Shown: positions 26,676 to 36,950 of the stretch, one piece after another | Position numbering within the stretch: position 1 is the stretch's first letter | Layout of the letters: each line of letters starts with the position of its first letter | Assembly (NCBI RefSeq): GCF_024623785.1 | Contig: NZ_JANKBZ010000052.1 | Span: 1 to 57,503 of the forward strand | DNA: 57,503 bases | Source: Archangium lipolyticum | GTDB taxonomy: Bacteria; Myxococcota; Myxococcia; Myxococcales; Myxococcaceae | Direction: 5' to 3' | Made by a program: the position numbers and the translations under genes | Notes under the pieces: model-generated | The model's input: the letters and a program-made list of their open reading frames with translations, nothing else | Told to the model about the DNA's origin: nothing | Databases searched by the model: none

Positions 26676-27947
26676 ATGAGCACCCCTTCTGATTCTGACT
26701 CCCCGCGCGCCGATTCGGGTGCGCCGCAGCGCCCCGAGCCGAACCTTCTCCGCTCCAACACCTTGCGGAACCCGGCGGGCCTCTTCGACCTTCCGCCAGA
26801 CGAGTCGCGCACGCTCCAGGACATCGTCGCGAACCTGCAGCGCGTTCCCGAGCCGCTCGTCGATGAGACGATGCCCGATCCCTTCGTGCTGCGGCTCACG
26901 TCGAGCAGCCCCGGGGGTGCACGCACCGCGGGCCTCTGGTTGATCGCGACCACCAATGATCAGCCGTTTGCCTTCCGGCTGTACCGCTTCGCGGGAGGCA
27001 CCTGGGTGCCGCACATGGTGGATGGCAGGCACTGCGCCATCTTCCCCGAGGGGAAGCTCCCCGCGTGGTGGAACGCTGGCGAGCTTGACCCGCTCGCGCC
27101 CGACCTTCCCAGGGACCTCGTCCTGGCGCGCTGGGCTCCCGAGATCGACGTGCGCAACGGCCTGCTCACGCTGCACTACACCGCGAGGGATCGCTCCGGC
27201 ATCCTGCGCTCCGCCTACGCCACCGCCACCGCCATCGACGGCGAGTGGACGGACCACGGCTTTCTCGACATCAACGTTCGCGTGAGGGACGTGGCCCCCG
27301 ATTACCCGGGAGGGCCCGCCGGAGAGAACCCCCTGGTCGGCATGATTGATGGCCACGTGGCCTCGGCCATCGACCCGGAGGGGAGGGAGCGGACGTTCCT
27401 GCTCACCAAGGTGGACGGAAACGGGTTGAACTGGACGGACCCGGTGACCGGTCAGATGCGCAAGGCGCCCACGCCCATCCTGTCGCACGAGTTCCGGCAG
27501 GAGGCCACCGGGCGCATCGAGCTCGTGGGCAAGGCGAAGGTCCTGCACACCAATGGGCCACACCATGACGGCCTGATCGAAGGCCAGTTCGTGGTGAACG
27601 AGAATGGCCAGTCGTACCTCATCTACAGCGCGGGCTTCTTCGGGAACTCCGAATACCGCACGTACATCGCCCGGCTCGACCTGCTCGCGCACAACGTGGT
27701 GGGCGAGCGGATCCTGATCGACAGTGACAGCCCGGCACTCGGAGGGCAGTGGAACGGTCCAGGCCACCCCGCGTTCGTGAGGCTGGGTGAAGGCCTCTAC
27801 GCGATGTACCTGCACGTGTGGCGCAACGGCACCGACTACGGCAAGGACGGAGACCAGCGCAAGGCCATCCAACGCCATGTCTCCTTCCGTGACCTCGAGG
27901 GCCGTCCCTGCGAGCCGTTCCTCGTGGAGGAGCGCTTCACCGGCTGA
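26676..27947 (+). CDS. GH43-like beta-propeller glycoside hydrolase
   Basis: 423 residues from the ATG at 26676. No signal peptide is seen, so it is probably cytoplasmic. Blade-like repeats include WAPEIDVRNGLLTLHYTARD, GMIDGHVASAIDPEGR, FVVNENGQSYLIYSAGFF and GPGHPAFVRLGEGLYAMYLH, typical of the five-bladed propeller of GH43 and related families. Acidic residues in WAPEID and IDGHV are candidate catalytic groups but cannot be assigned with certainty. It follows the sugar importer by ~90 bases and would cleave the imported oligosaccharide (arabinan, xylan-derived or fructan-like). Confidence 0.7.
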   Translation: MSTPSDSDSPRADSGAPQRPEPNLLRSNTLRNPAGLFDLPPDESRTLQDIVANLQRVPEPLVDETMPDPFVLRLTSSSPGGARTAGLWLIATTNDQPFAFRLYRFAGGTWVPHMVDGRHCAIFPEGKLPAWWNAGELDPLAPDLPRDLVLARWAPEIDVRNGLLTLHYTARDRSGILRSAYATATAIDGEWTDHGFLDINVRVRDVAPDYPGGPAGENPLVGMIDGHVASAIDPEGRERTFLLTKVDGNGLNWTDPVTGQMRKAPTPILSHEFRQEATGRIELVGKAKVLHTNGPHHDGLIEGQFVVNENGQSYLIYSAGFFGNSEYRTYIARLDLLAHNVVGERILIDSDSPALGGQWNGPGHPAFVRLGEGLYAMYLHVWRNGTDYGKDGDQRKAIQRHVSFRDLEGRPCEPFLVEERFTG

Positions 27948-27985
27948 CCCGGCGGCGCCCCCGGGCCCCCCGTCGGGAGGGGGGC

Positions 27986-28816
27986 TCAGCGGTCGAAGCG
28001 GATGATGCGCTCGACGCGATAGGTGGACGCCTTCTCCAGGGGCTTGAGGAGCATCAACTCGGCGGGCTGGCCGAGCTGGAGCGTGTGCTGCTTCGGTTCA
28101 GGCAGGTGGACGGTGTCCCCCTCCTTCGCGCCAGGCCCGGACAGCGGTACGGCGAGCAGCCCGCTTCCGTCCACGCTCTCGAGTGCTCCCAGGACGCGCA
28201 GATCTCCTAGCTCTTCCACCCTGCCGACGTGGACGAGCTGGGGCCCCTTGTCGCTGTCGCGCACCGCGCGGTTGACGGAGATGCCCACGTCCGCGGTGAA
28301 GGGCCTGCCATCGGCGCCGAACAGGCCCACGCCCTTGAGGAGCAGGTAGACGAGCCCCGAGCTGTCATTCTCCGGGATGGACTCGTAGCGGGCCACGTCC
28401 GCCCGTGCGGCCCTCCTGCTCGCGAGTGCGTCCAGCGCCGTGGCGAGCGCGACGAAGTTGAGCTGGACCAGGGGCTCGTCCGGGGCACGCGAGGGCCAGG
28501 GGCCCGTCTCGATGAGGACGGAGGGCGTGCCCCAGCGCGTCATGTTGTCGCCGAAGGCGCGCACCTCGAAGGAGTCGTCATAGCGGCCCACCTGTCCGGG
28601 AGCGAGCGGCTTCGCCATGGGCTCCATCACCCGATCATCCGCCCAGTAGAAGGGATGCACCATCGGTGTCCAGGTGAAGAGCCCGTTCAGCTTCACGCAG
28701 ACATCCCGCACGCTCTTGCGATAGGCCTCCCCCAGCGGCTGAAGCGGGTACGCGATGACATCGTCATCATCGTAGAAGTTGACCCATTCGCCACTCGCCC
28801 CTGGATGGCGCTGCAT
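27986..28816 (-). pseudogene. Chimeric ORF: alpha/beta-hydrolase segment fused in frame to an M14 carboxypeptidase C-terminus
   Basis: The frame from an internal ATG at 28816 gives about 75 residues of a hydrolase-type segment (WVNFYDDDDVIAYPLQPL, PMVHPFYWADD). At about PLAPGQVGRYDD it becomes an M14 zinc-carboxypeptidase C-terminal region, with FGDNMTRWGTPSVLIETGPW (including the candidate catalytic Glu), FTADVGISVN, and a C-terminal accessory domain. Each family is represented by only part of its length, and the zinc ligands of M14 are missing. The frame stays open across the junction, which is unusual. An IS91 remnant lies immediately upstream. Confidence 0.6.
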
Positions 28817-28849
28817 GAGCTCGGCAGCCGGTACGCTCACCGCTCTCCT

Positions 28850-29005
28850 CCTGCAAGAGCGGCCAGGGCAGCAGTGTGCCCCATCAGGGGGCTCGGACCC
28901 CTTCTCCGCCGCCACGCATGGCCTTGCTGGCCCCTGCCCTCTCCTCCTTCTCCTCCCTGCACCAGCCCTCCGCCGAGCAACAGGGCCCCCATTCCGCCCA
29001 TGCTC
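28850..29005 (+). mobile_element. Decayed IS91-family 3'-end remnant
   Basis: Diverged copy of the terminal ~155 bases: AGCGGCCAGGGCAGCAGTGTG, CCTTGCTGGCCCC, and the boundary CCATTCCGCCCATGCTC at 29005. It is flanked on the left by the hydrolase/M14 chimera and on the right by a gene tail. Confidence 0.55.
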
Positions 29006-29166
29006 AGAAGCTGGAGCGCGCGAAGTCGGTGCCATTCGACCTGAGCGCGCTGGTGGCAGAGGGCTACGAGGACGCGACGGGGAGCAAGCCGCGCGGCGAG
29101 GTGCTGAAGGACGCGGACCTGCCGAAGTCGAGGCTCCGGCTCCTGGAAGCTATCCATCCTCCATGA
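29006..29166 (+). pseudogene. 3' fragment of an unrecognised gene
   Basis: The open frame continues from the IS91 boundary to a stop at 29166, with KLERAKSVPFDLSALVAEGY and a C-terminal LPKSRLRLLEAIHPP. It looks like the last ~50 residues of a cytosolic protein whose 5' part has been lost. No family is recognised. Confidence 0.35.
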
Positions 29167-29205
29167 ACCCGGGCAGAGTCCGGGTTACGAGGAGGCACAT
29201 ACCGA

Positions 29206-30096
29206 ATGGCAACAGTCACCCTGCGTCATCTACTGGTCGCTGCCGCGCTGCTGGGAGGTTGCAAGACGGCCGAGCCCGCCATCCAGTCGCCCAACACGAG
29301 CCCTGCGACCGCCTCGAAGGCGGACTGTGGCCCCGCCATTCCGGGCATGGAGGCGGTGTTGAAGCCCGCCGCGTTCATCGTCCTTGGAGAGATGCACGGC
29401 ACGCAGGAAGCTCCGCTCTTCGCCACGCGGCTCGCGTGTCACGCGGCCGCGGCCGGTCAGCCCGTGCGCGTGGGGCTGGAGCTCCCCGTGGGCGATCAAC
29501 CGCGCATCGACGCGTTCCTCGCGAGCGAGGATGGCGCGATTGAGCCGCTCACGGCGGGCGGGCTCTGGACCGATGCGATGCAGGACGGCCGGAGTAGCAA
29601 GGCCATGCTCCAGGCCCTCGTCCGGCTGCGTGAGCTGAAGCGCGCAGGCCTCCCCCTGGAGGTTCGCGCCTTCGACGCGGGCGGCAAGGACCGCGACGCC
29701 AGCATGGCGGAGAAGCTCCTCGAGGAGCGTGCCCAGGCCCCCCAGGACACCTTCATCGTGTTGACCGGGAACCTCCATGCCCGTCGGGACAAGGGCGCGC
29801 CGTGGGACCCGAACCTGCGCTTCATGTCCAACCACCTGCTCGATGCGGAGCCCAGGCTGGTCACGCTCGACATGGCCTACCTGGGCGGGACCATGTGGGC
29901 CTGCACGGGCATGACGGTGGACACCTGCAAGGTCCATCCGCTGAAGAGGGCCCGCTACGAGGAGCACGCGGCGATGCCGCGCATCGTCATCCAGAAGGGA
30001 ATCACGGCCGAAGGGTATGACGGCGTCTACGCCATCGGCACGGCGACCGCTTCACCTCCCGCGGTCCACCCGGCCACGGCGCTGCCCACGCCCTGA
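29206..30096 (+). CDS. ChaN/Tiki-superfamily-like lipoprotein
   Basis: 296 residues. The N-terminus RHLLVAAALLGGC has a lipobox (LGGC, Cys19). The mature domain contains FIVLGEMHGTQEAPLF, VRVGLELPVGDQ, DGRSSKAMLQ and TFIVLTGNLHARRD, the GE-H...E...GN-H pattern of the erythromycin-esterase/ChaN/Tiki superfamily of metal- or heme-binding proteins and metalloproteases. H64 and the later NLHA His are candidate ligands. The protein would sit on a membrane, facing the periplasm or outside. It stands alone, with a strong hairpin after the stop. Enzymatic function is not known. Confidence 0.65.
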   Translation: MATVTLRHLLVAAALLGGCKTAEPAIQSPNTSPATASKADCGPAIPGMEAVLKPAAFIVLGEMHGTQEAPLFATRLACHAAAAGQPVRVGLELPVGDQPRIDAFLASEDGAIEPLTAGGLWTDAMQDGRSSKAMLQALVRLRELKRAGLPLEVRAFDAGGKDRDASMAEKLLEERAQAPQDTFIVLTGNLHARRDKGAPWDPNLRFMSNHLLDAEPRLVTLDMAYLGGTMWACTGMTVDTCKVHPLKRARYEEHAAMPRIVIQKGITAEGYDGVYAIGTATASPPAVHPATALPTP

Positions 30097-30108
30097 GCCC
30101 GGTTCAAC

Positions 30109-30142
30109 GGGGGCGGCCCGGCTCGCGAGAGGGCCGGCCCCC
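30109..30142 (+). terminator. GC-rich hairpin after the ChaN-like gene
   Basis: GGGGGCGGCCC pairs with GGGCCGGCCCCC across a ~10-base loop with one bulge, starting 13 bases after the stop. No T-run follows, so this is a possible terminator or transcript-end stabiliser rather than a standard intrinsic terminator. Confidence 0.45.
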
Positions 30143-30159
30143 GGCGCGAGCGTTCGCCA

Positions 30160-30353
30160 TGGCGGCCATCGGCAACACGGCGCCGGGGCTGGCCGCGAAG
30201 GTGCCGAAGCTGCCCGGCTCGATGCAGGCGGTCGCACAAGCCGAGACGCAAGTGGGCATCCGTCTCGCGGCGGTGGGGGAAGTGGAGTCGGTCGTCGCGA
30301 GCGCGGAAACCCTCAAGCGGCACGAGCGGTGGCGGCACTCCGAAGGGGGATGA
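30160..30353 (+). pseudogene. Remnant of a SitA5/AHH-type polymorphic lipoprotein toxin
   Basis: A 64-residue open frame (MAAIGNTAPGLAAKVPKLPG, then MQAVAQAETQVGIRLAAVGE) resembles the central part of large myxobacterial toxin lipoproteins of the SitA5/AHH kind. In those, a Gly/Ala-rich segment is followed by a PKLPGS...QAEAQVGIRLA motif. Neither the lipobox part nor the toxin domain is present. The assignment comes from memory of the family. Confidence 0.4.
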
Positions 30354-30442
30354 CCTTGAGGAGGTCAATACGCGGTGACATGAAGGGAGTTACGAATCTC
30401 CCTTGAAGTCACTCCAGGCCCATTTGTTCCATCGCGGAATCC

Positions 30443-30565
30443 ATGCATCATCATGAACGGCAGCTCTGGGAACTTTTTTGTGAGGAGCGTCCTGATCAAC
30501 GCTCTGCACCCTATGCTTCTACTGAGGAGGCAATCGCCGCGTTCGATGCCGAATTTGGCAACTGA
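30443..30565 (+). CDS. Possible small protein (40 residues)
   Basis: ATG at 30443 followed by HHHERQLWELFCEERPDQ and EEAIAAFDAEFGN, then TGA. The composition is protein-like (acidic, with Trp and Cys). No clear Shine-Dalgarno site is seen and no family is known, so it may be chance. Confidence 0.3.
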   Translation: MHHHERQLWELFCEERPDQRSAPYASTEEAIAAFDAEFGN

Positions 30566-30604
30566 CGTTGAGGCGAGGAGCCCACCGATCCGGGTCGCGG
30601 GGCT

Positions 30605-30934
30605 TTAAAAACGGTGGGGGAGCATGGAGAGATGGGCAATCGATGAATCCGCGCGCGGCGACCTCCTCCGGACCCGAAATACCGTCGGGATGCGCCCCGA
30701 GCGGACCACGACGACGACTCCCGACGCATTCCGCCACAGCGCACCAGCCACGGACGCGGGCCTGACAACACCGGGTCCAATCGCATACAGGGCTCCCCTC
30801 CCGTCCCAGGCAAGCTGTCCATGACGGAGTACGACATGGATGGCCTGGAGGCTGATGCCCCGCTCGGCGGAACGTAGGAGGGCGTGGTGGGTCATGTGGA
30901 ACGAGCCCACCTGCACCGGATATCGAGTCGACAT
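30605..30934 (-). CDS. DUF4258-like small protein
   Basis: 109 residues from the ATG at 30934, preceded by AAGGGAG. The core MTHHALLRSAERGISLQAI, then VVLRHGQLAWDGRGALYAIG and VVVVRSGRIPTVFR, follows the DUF4258 pattern: H-A..R..ERGIS, a short beta sheet, then a strand reading V-TV-R. DUF4258 proteins resemble small toxins of RelE/HicA-like fold and are often near antitoxin genes. No partner is evident here, apart from a possible 40-residue ORF downstream on the other strand. A toxin role is not shown. Confidence 0.55.
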   Translation of the reverse strand: MSTRYPVQVGSFHMTHHALLRSAERGISLQAIHVVLRHGQLAWDGRGALYAIGPGVVRPASVAGALWRNASGVVVVVRSGRIPTVFRVRRRSPRADSSIAHLSMLPHRF

Positions 30935-30991
30935 GGGAAGCTCCCTTGGAACCAGGCCGGCCTTCGCCGGTACGGACCAAGGGAGCCCCCT

Positions 30992-31690
30992 TCAGGTTTG
31001 TTTCCCGGGACTCGAGGGGGAGACCCGTAGGGTGCGCCTCATCGCGGAGCGGTGAGCATCCGCGTCCACCTCCTGGAGCAGATTCGCGAGCCATTCGAGT
31101 CCAGCCCCCGTCGGAGGGGACGGAAGCGGGCGCGCCCCATCGAAGAAGACGAACAGGTCCACCTCGAGCTCCCCAGGTTCGAGGTCGAGCCCGGCGAGGT
31201 CCAGCTCCTCGCCCATCTCGAAGCGCCGCGCCTCCGTGGGCATGGGATGGAGCGTCCCCTGGCTGTCCACCACGTAGACCGCGATGTGGCTGGCCTCTCC
31301 CAGACGCACCACCACATCGACCGTCTTCGTTGGGTCCACGGAAAGGGAGAGCTCCACCTGGGACGCCGGGGCATGCCCTCCCAAGGGGGAGAAAGCGGCC
31401 GGCCTCTCGCTCAGGGATTGGCTGATTCGCATACCGTGCGCCGTGAGCTTGTGGCGGAGCTTCGACCAGAGCCATTCGACCCGGGCCCGCAGCGGCTGGG
31501 AAGCCCAGTGGGCCAACCGTGCCTGCTGGCGTTGGCGCTCGGCGAGGAGCGCCTCGTAGACACGGAGGACCTCCTCATCCGCATAGGCCACCAGCCAGCG
31601 GCGCACAGCCTCGCTCTCCTCTCGCGACAGCTCACCGTGGACGTAGTCTCTCAGGGTGTCGATGCCCGGCTGGATCCAGTTCATGGTCAC
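30992..31690 (-). CDS. Hypothetical protein with anti-sigma-like N-terminus (operon gene 3)
   Basis: 232 residues if started at the GTG at 31690, which overlaps the preceding gene's stop (GTGA); an ATG lies at 31684. The first ~50 residues (TLRDYVHGELSREESEAVRR) resemble the N-terminal helices of zinc-finger-type anti-sigma factors, without the Cys/His ligands. A predicted amphipathic middle is followed by a C-terminal beta-rich domain (VELSLSVDPTKTVDVVVRLG, HIAVYVVDSQGTLHPMP). No transmembrane helix is visible. Close coupling suggests it acts with the two upstream genes. The anti-sigma resemblance is weak. Confidence 0.55.
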   Translation of the reverse strand: MTMNWIQPGIDTLRDYVHGELSREESEAVRRWLVAYADEEVLRVYEALLAERQRQQARLAHWASQPLRARVEWLWSKLRHKLTAHGMRISQSLSERPAAFSPLGGHAPASQVELSLSVDPTKTVDVVVRLGEASHIAVYVVDSQGTLHPMPTEARRFEMGEELDLAGLDLEPGELEVDLFVFFDGARPLPSPPTGAGLEWLANLLQEVDADAHRSAMRRTLRVSPSSPGKQT

Positions 31691-32704
31691 TCCTGCTCCT
31701 CGCGCACCTGAGTCCCCACCAGTTCCTTCCAGTCCTGCTCGACCTGCTCACGGAACGCGGGCGGCAACAGCCGGGTCACCGCCTTTTTCAAGGCCGCCCG
31801 GAAGACCCCAGCCCACAACCCCTCCAATGGCCTCTCGCGCGCCTCCTGCCACCTGGGGCTCTGGCGCAGCACCTCCCGAAAACCGTGGAGCGCCTCCGCC
31901 GTGACAGGCAGCGCGGGACAGGCCGGCGCCTCGTGAACGTCCCGGACGGGCCCCAGGAAGACCTGGTGCGCGGGTGTGAGTTCCAAATGCAATGGCAGCA
32001 ACGCCTCGAGGTTGAACCGGAACGCCGCCGCCGCGCCCTTGCGGCTTCGCGCGGTGCGCTCGTTGGGAGCGTCGCCCGGTACCGAGGTCCTCGCCAGGAG
32101 GATGGCTCTTGTCTACCTCCTGGAAGCGCTCATCGCCTACCCCGCTCGCGAGCAGCAACTGGGCCAGGCGACGCCGTGCGATGCAGGTAGCCCACAACCA
32201 GTCCGCCTCGATATCCGGTAGCCCTGTACTGGCCGAGATGCGCCCGAGGATGTCCGCCCACCTGTCGATGAGCTCCAGCAGCTTCTTCATCTGGCGCTTA
32301 CGATCCAGCCGTTCCACCAGCTCATCCTCGGAAGAGCAGGTATCTGCTCCAGTGTGCTCCTCGTCCAACGACGAAAAGGTGGACGCACTCCGCTGGGCGC
32401 TTACCGCGCGGCGCCCCACCCACCACGCATACCAGCGCGGCAGGTTCGTCCAGTCCGGGGCGAAGTCGAGACGCGGACGGGTCCGGAGCGCATCCAGGAT
32501 TCCCTGGGCAATCCACTGTCCCGCTTGGATGTCGTCCCGGCCTCCCGCTCGAGCGTCCGAGGCCCTCAACCAGCGCTGATCGCTCGTGAGCACATCAGTG
32601 AAGGCATTGCTCCAGTACGCCCAGAGCACGGGCTCCCAGGTGTCCAGGAAGGTCACCCGTCCAGCGAGCGACAAATCGTTCAATACCGGCAGCCCGGAGC
32701 TCAT
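31687..32704 (-). CDS. Unrecognised protein, probably frame-broken (operon gene 2)
   Basis: The ATG at 32704 overlaps the stop of the upstream gene (ATGA). The frame reads SSGLPVLNDLSLAGRVTFLD, WTNLPRWYAWWVGRRAVSA, KRQMKKLLELIDRWADILGR and IARRRLAQLLLASGVGDERF. Near 32100 it must change frame to reach AAAAFRFNLEALLPLHLELT, HQVFLGPVRD and the C-terminus WKELVGTQVREEQE, which ends at 31687 in overlap with gene 3. Read together it is ~340 residues, helical and without signal peptide. A sigma-factor-like role is possible given its neighbour but cannot be supported by motifs. Confidence 0.45.
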
Positions 32705-33053
32705 CCGCGCCAATCCTCCAACGTCCGAAGCATGAGCCGCCAACCCGCCCAGCACATGGGGCTCCGGTAGAACCGGAGGTAGTCGGAGACGAGGGCCTCG
32801 GCCTGGACTCGGGGTGCTCGCGCAAGCTCACCGCGAGCCGCTCTGGACGAGGTGCCGAGAAGCTAACGAGCCGCCCCGTCGCGCCCTCCAAGTGTGGAAG
32901 CGCGCGAGGCCCGGGACCACTCCGGCCCTGATACCACTCCGCCCGGATGTCGCGCAGGGCCCCCTCCACCGCCTCCTCCAGCAGCCGGCGGACCTCCTGG
33001 TCATGCACCTCCTGGGAGCGGCTTCCCAGTTCCCGCAGGGAACCGATTGTCAC
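32702..33053 (-). CDS. Unrecognised small protein, probably frame-broken (operon gene 1)
   Basis: A likely GTG start at 33053 gives VTIGSLRELGSRSQEVHDQE, then EGALRDIRAEWYQGRSG and RLVSFSAPRPERLAVSLRE. One base is apparently missing in a C-run near 32818. In the restored frame the C-terminus is VQAEALVSDYLRFYRSPMCW then RLMLRTLEDWRG, and the stop overlaps the ATG of gene 2. The exact stop-start overlap supports the restored frame as real. About 115 residues; no known domain. Confidence 0.4.
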
Positions 33054-33133
33054 GGGGCCGCGACAGCGCTGACGGCCTGGACCATTGGAGGCGATGGCAT
33101 CGATCCACGCAGCGCAGCACGTCCCTCGTGCTT

Positions 33134-33961
33134 TCAACGTTCTGCGAGAGCACGCGCCATTCGCTGCGCACTCTCGGGGCCGACGGGAGAATAGAAGAGG
33201 ACTCGAAGAGTGCGTGCGTCCGGCTCGATGTGCATCAGCGTCACGTGCGCGAGCTCGATGCGGCCGGTTCCGGGGATGTCGACGATCTTCGTGCCCTCGG
33301 GCTCGGCATACAAGTCATGCTGCGTCCAGAGACGGCGGAACTCGGGGCTCCTCGCCCTCAGCTCGTCCACAATCTCCTGGAACTGCTCATGAGCACTCGC
33401 GCGCGCGGCTTCCGAGCGAAAGCGCGCAACGAGGTTTCGTGCGTGTGCCTCGTGCTCCACCGTGGCGAGCGGCGGTACCTTGCCGAGGAAGATGTTCCGC
33501 AGGGCATTCGTGCCACGCTGATCACCCCAAAGCTTCAGCGCGGGCCCGTTCATTGCGACGACGTCCCAGCGCACGGTCGAGACAATCGCCGGATGACGAT
33601 GCGCCTCGATCGTGCGCGCGAGCAGGGGGCTCACGATCGGCGGCGTTGCGGCAACCGGACGGGGCGAGCGACCTTGGGCAAGCTCGAACAGGTACGAACG
33701 TTCCGCCGCATCGAGGCGCAGCGCGCTCGAAAGTCGCTCGAGCAGCGCCTCCGAAACTTGGATGTCGCGCCCCTGCTCGAGCCACGTGTACCAGCTCACC
33801 CCCACGTCGGCGAGCTGCGCGACCTCCTCGCGCCGCAGCCCCGGCGTGCGCCGCCGCGCACCCTCGGGCAGCCCCACATCGGACGGCCGCAGCCGCGCCC
33901 GGCGGGTCCGGAGAAAGTGCCCCAGCTCGGAGCGCGGAGACGACAGGGACGCGGCGGTCAC
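33134..33961 (-). CDS. XRE-family regulator with MmyB-like ligand-binding domain
   Basis: 275 residues. The N-terminal helix-turn-helix (~10-75) has LGHFLRTRRARLRPSDVGLP, then RTPGLRREEVAQLADVGVSW and YTWLEQGR, the hallmark of MmyB-type regulators. The C-terminal ~170 residues form the MmyB ligand domain (WDVVAMNGPALKLWGD, EPDARTLRVLFY). In Streptomyces the MmyB relative regulates methylenomycin genes with a small fatty-acid-like ligand. Actinobacterial and proteobacterial homologues often sit beside short-chain dehydrogenases or aldo/keto reductases. SDR debris and two aldo/keto reductases are immediately downstream on the same strand, and they are plausible targets. Confidence 0.85.
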   Translation of the reverse strand: MTAASLSSPRSELGHFLRTRRARLRPSDVGLPEGARRRTPGLRREEVAQLADVGVSWYTWLEQGRDIQVSEALLERLSSALRLDAAERSYLFELAQGRSPRPVAATPPIVSPLLARTIEAHRHPAIVSTVRWDVVAMNGPALKLWGDQRGTNALRNIFLGKVPPLATVEHEAHARNLVARFRSEAARASAHEQFQEIVDELRARSPEFRRLWTQHDLYAEPEGTKIVDIPGTGRIELAHVTLMHIEPDARTLRVLFYSPVGPESAQRMARALAER

Positions 33962-34013
33962 GGGCCGCAGTCTAGCGCGCCGCGCGCCTCACCTCCACCG
34001 GTGACCCCGTGAA

Positions 34014-34345
34014 TCAGGGCTCCTCGTCGCCCGGCTCGTCGAAGGCAGCCAGGATCTTGGCGGAGATGCGCTCGAAGTCCTCGAGGTCGCGGTCGTCGAG
34101 GACGGCGGCGAGGCGGTCGATGATGCCCTTGCGCGCCTGCTCGACCCGGTCGCGGGCGCGCCGGGCGTCCTTCGCAGCAGGTCGAGCAGCGACGTCGTGA
34201 GTTGGAAACAAGCGAGGTGGTTCAGCGCGAACGTCAGTTCAACCCCGTCAGGGCCCATTACGGGCTTCTTGAAGGTTGCGCCGGCGTTGTTCACGAGGAC
34301 GTCGAGCTGGTCGTGCTTCGCCCTGAAGCCAGTCCTCACGGTCGA
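34014..34345 (-). pseudogene. Mosaic of SDR fragment and regulator-like tail
   Basis: The minus-strand frame AKHDQLDVLVNNAGATFKKP, followed by VELTFALNHLACFQLTTSLL, is the NNAG region and following helix of a short-chain dehydrogenase. At about 34190 another frame takes over (KGIIDRLAAVLDDRDLEDFE, ending AAFDEPGDEEP), resembling the C-terminal helices of a MarR-type regulator. Neither the Rossmann start and catalytic Tyr of the SDR nor the DNA-binding part of the regulator is present. Two gene remnants have been joined. Confidence 0.5.
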
Positions 34346-34349
34346 CGAC

Positions 34350-34520
34350 ATGTCTGCCCTGGACCAGGCCGTCGTCGCGGCGTTCGGCGCCGTCGAGACG
34401 AAGCTGACGTGGCTCCTGCCGGTCCTCGCGGGAGGAGGAGCGGCCGGCGGCGCGGCGCTGTCGGCCGCCGCCCCGGAGCTGCTCGCGAGCGCCTCCATCA
34501 AGAAGACGATGGCGAAATAA
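34350..34520 (+). CDS. Possible 56-residue protein or gene tail
   Basis: ATG at 34350, with SALDQAVVAAFGAVETKLTW then a hydrophobic Gly/Ala-rich stretch and a basic end (SASIKKTMAK). The codon pattern is plausible, but upstream the frame overlaps the SDR debris, so this may be the tail of a truncated gene rather than an intact one. Confidence 0.3.
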   Translation: MSALDQAVVAAFGAVETKLTWLLPVLAGGGAAGGAALSAAAPELLASASIKKTMAK

Positions 34521-34549
34521 CGTCACGGTCGCTCGCGACCCTGAGAGAG

Positions 34550-36680
<2,131 letters not shown>

Positions 36681-36830
36681 GCGAAATTCTCCTTAACGCA
36701 GGCCACCGGACGCCCCGGTCGGCCTGCTCACGGCGCTCACGATACGACCGGCGTGAAGGGTTGCCAGAGGGAGATTTTATCCTGGGACTGCCACCACCAG
36801 GCTTAGAGCGCCTAACATAACCGCACCAAC
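36681..36830. promoter_or_regulatory. Upstream region of the reductase pair
   Basis: Contains the leader of the minus-strand reductase genes, with a GGAG site just before the ATG at 36680. No clear operator palindrome was found. It ends at an IS91 fragment. Confidence 0.3.
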
Positions 36831-36950
36831 GTTCCCCCAAGCAGGTACGGAGGAGAGGAGCGTGACGCGCCCTCAGGTAGGAGCAGAGGAGGCGAACGTG
36901 CCGCCTGAGGCAGGGGCGAAGCAGGAGCGGAGGAAGGAGAGGACGCCGCC
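36831..36950 (+). mobile_element. IS91-family fragment, interrupted by IS4-type element
   Basis: GTTCCCCCAAGCAGGTACGG onward matches the decayed copy at 40589 (same GGAGAGGAGCGTGACGCGCC core) as far as GGACGCCGCC. There the IS4-type terminal repeat begins at 36951. The 3' remainder is not found on the other side. Confidence 0.65.

Noticed and set aside
28876-29166. Independent 96-residue protein
   Set aside because: Its first part is IS91 debris; only the last ~50 codons look like a gene tail, recorded as a fragment.
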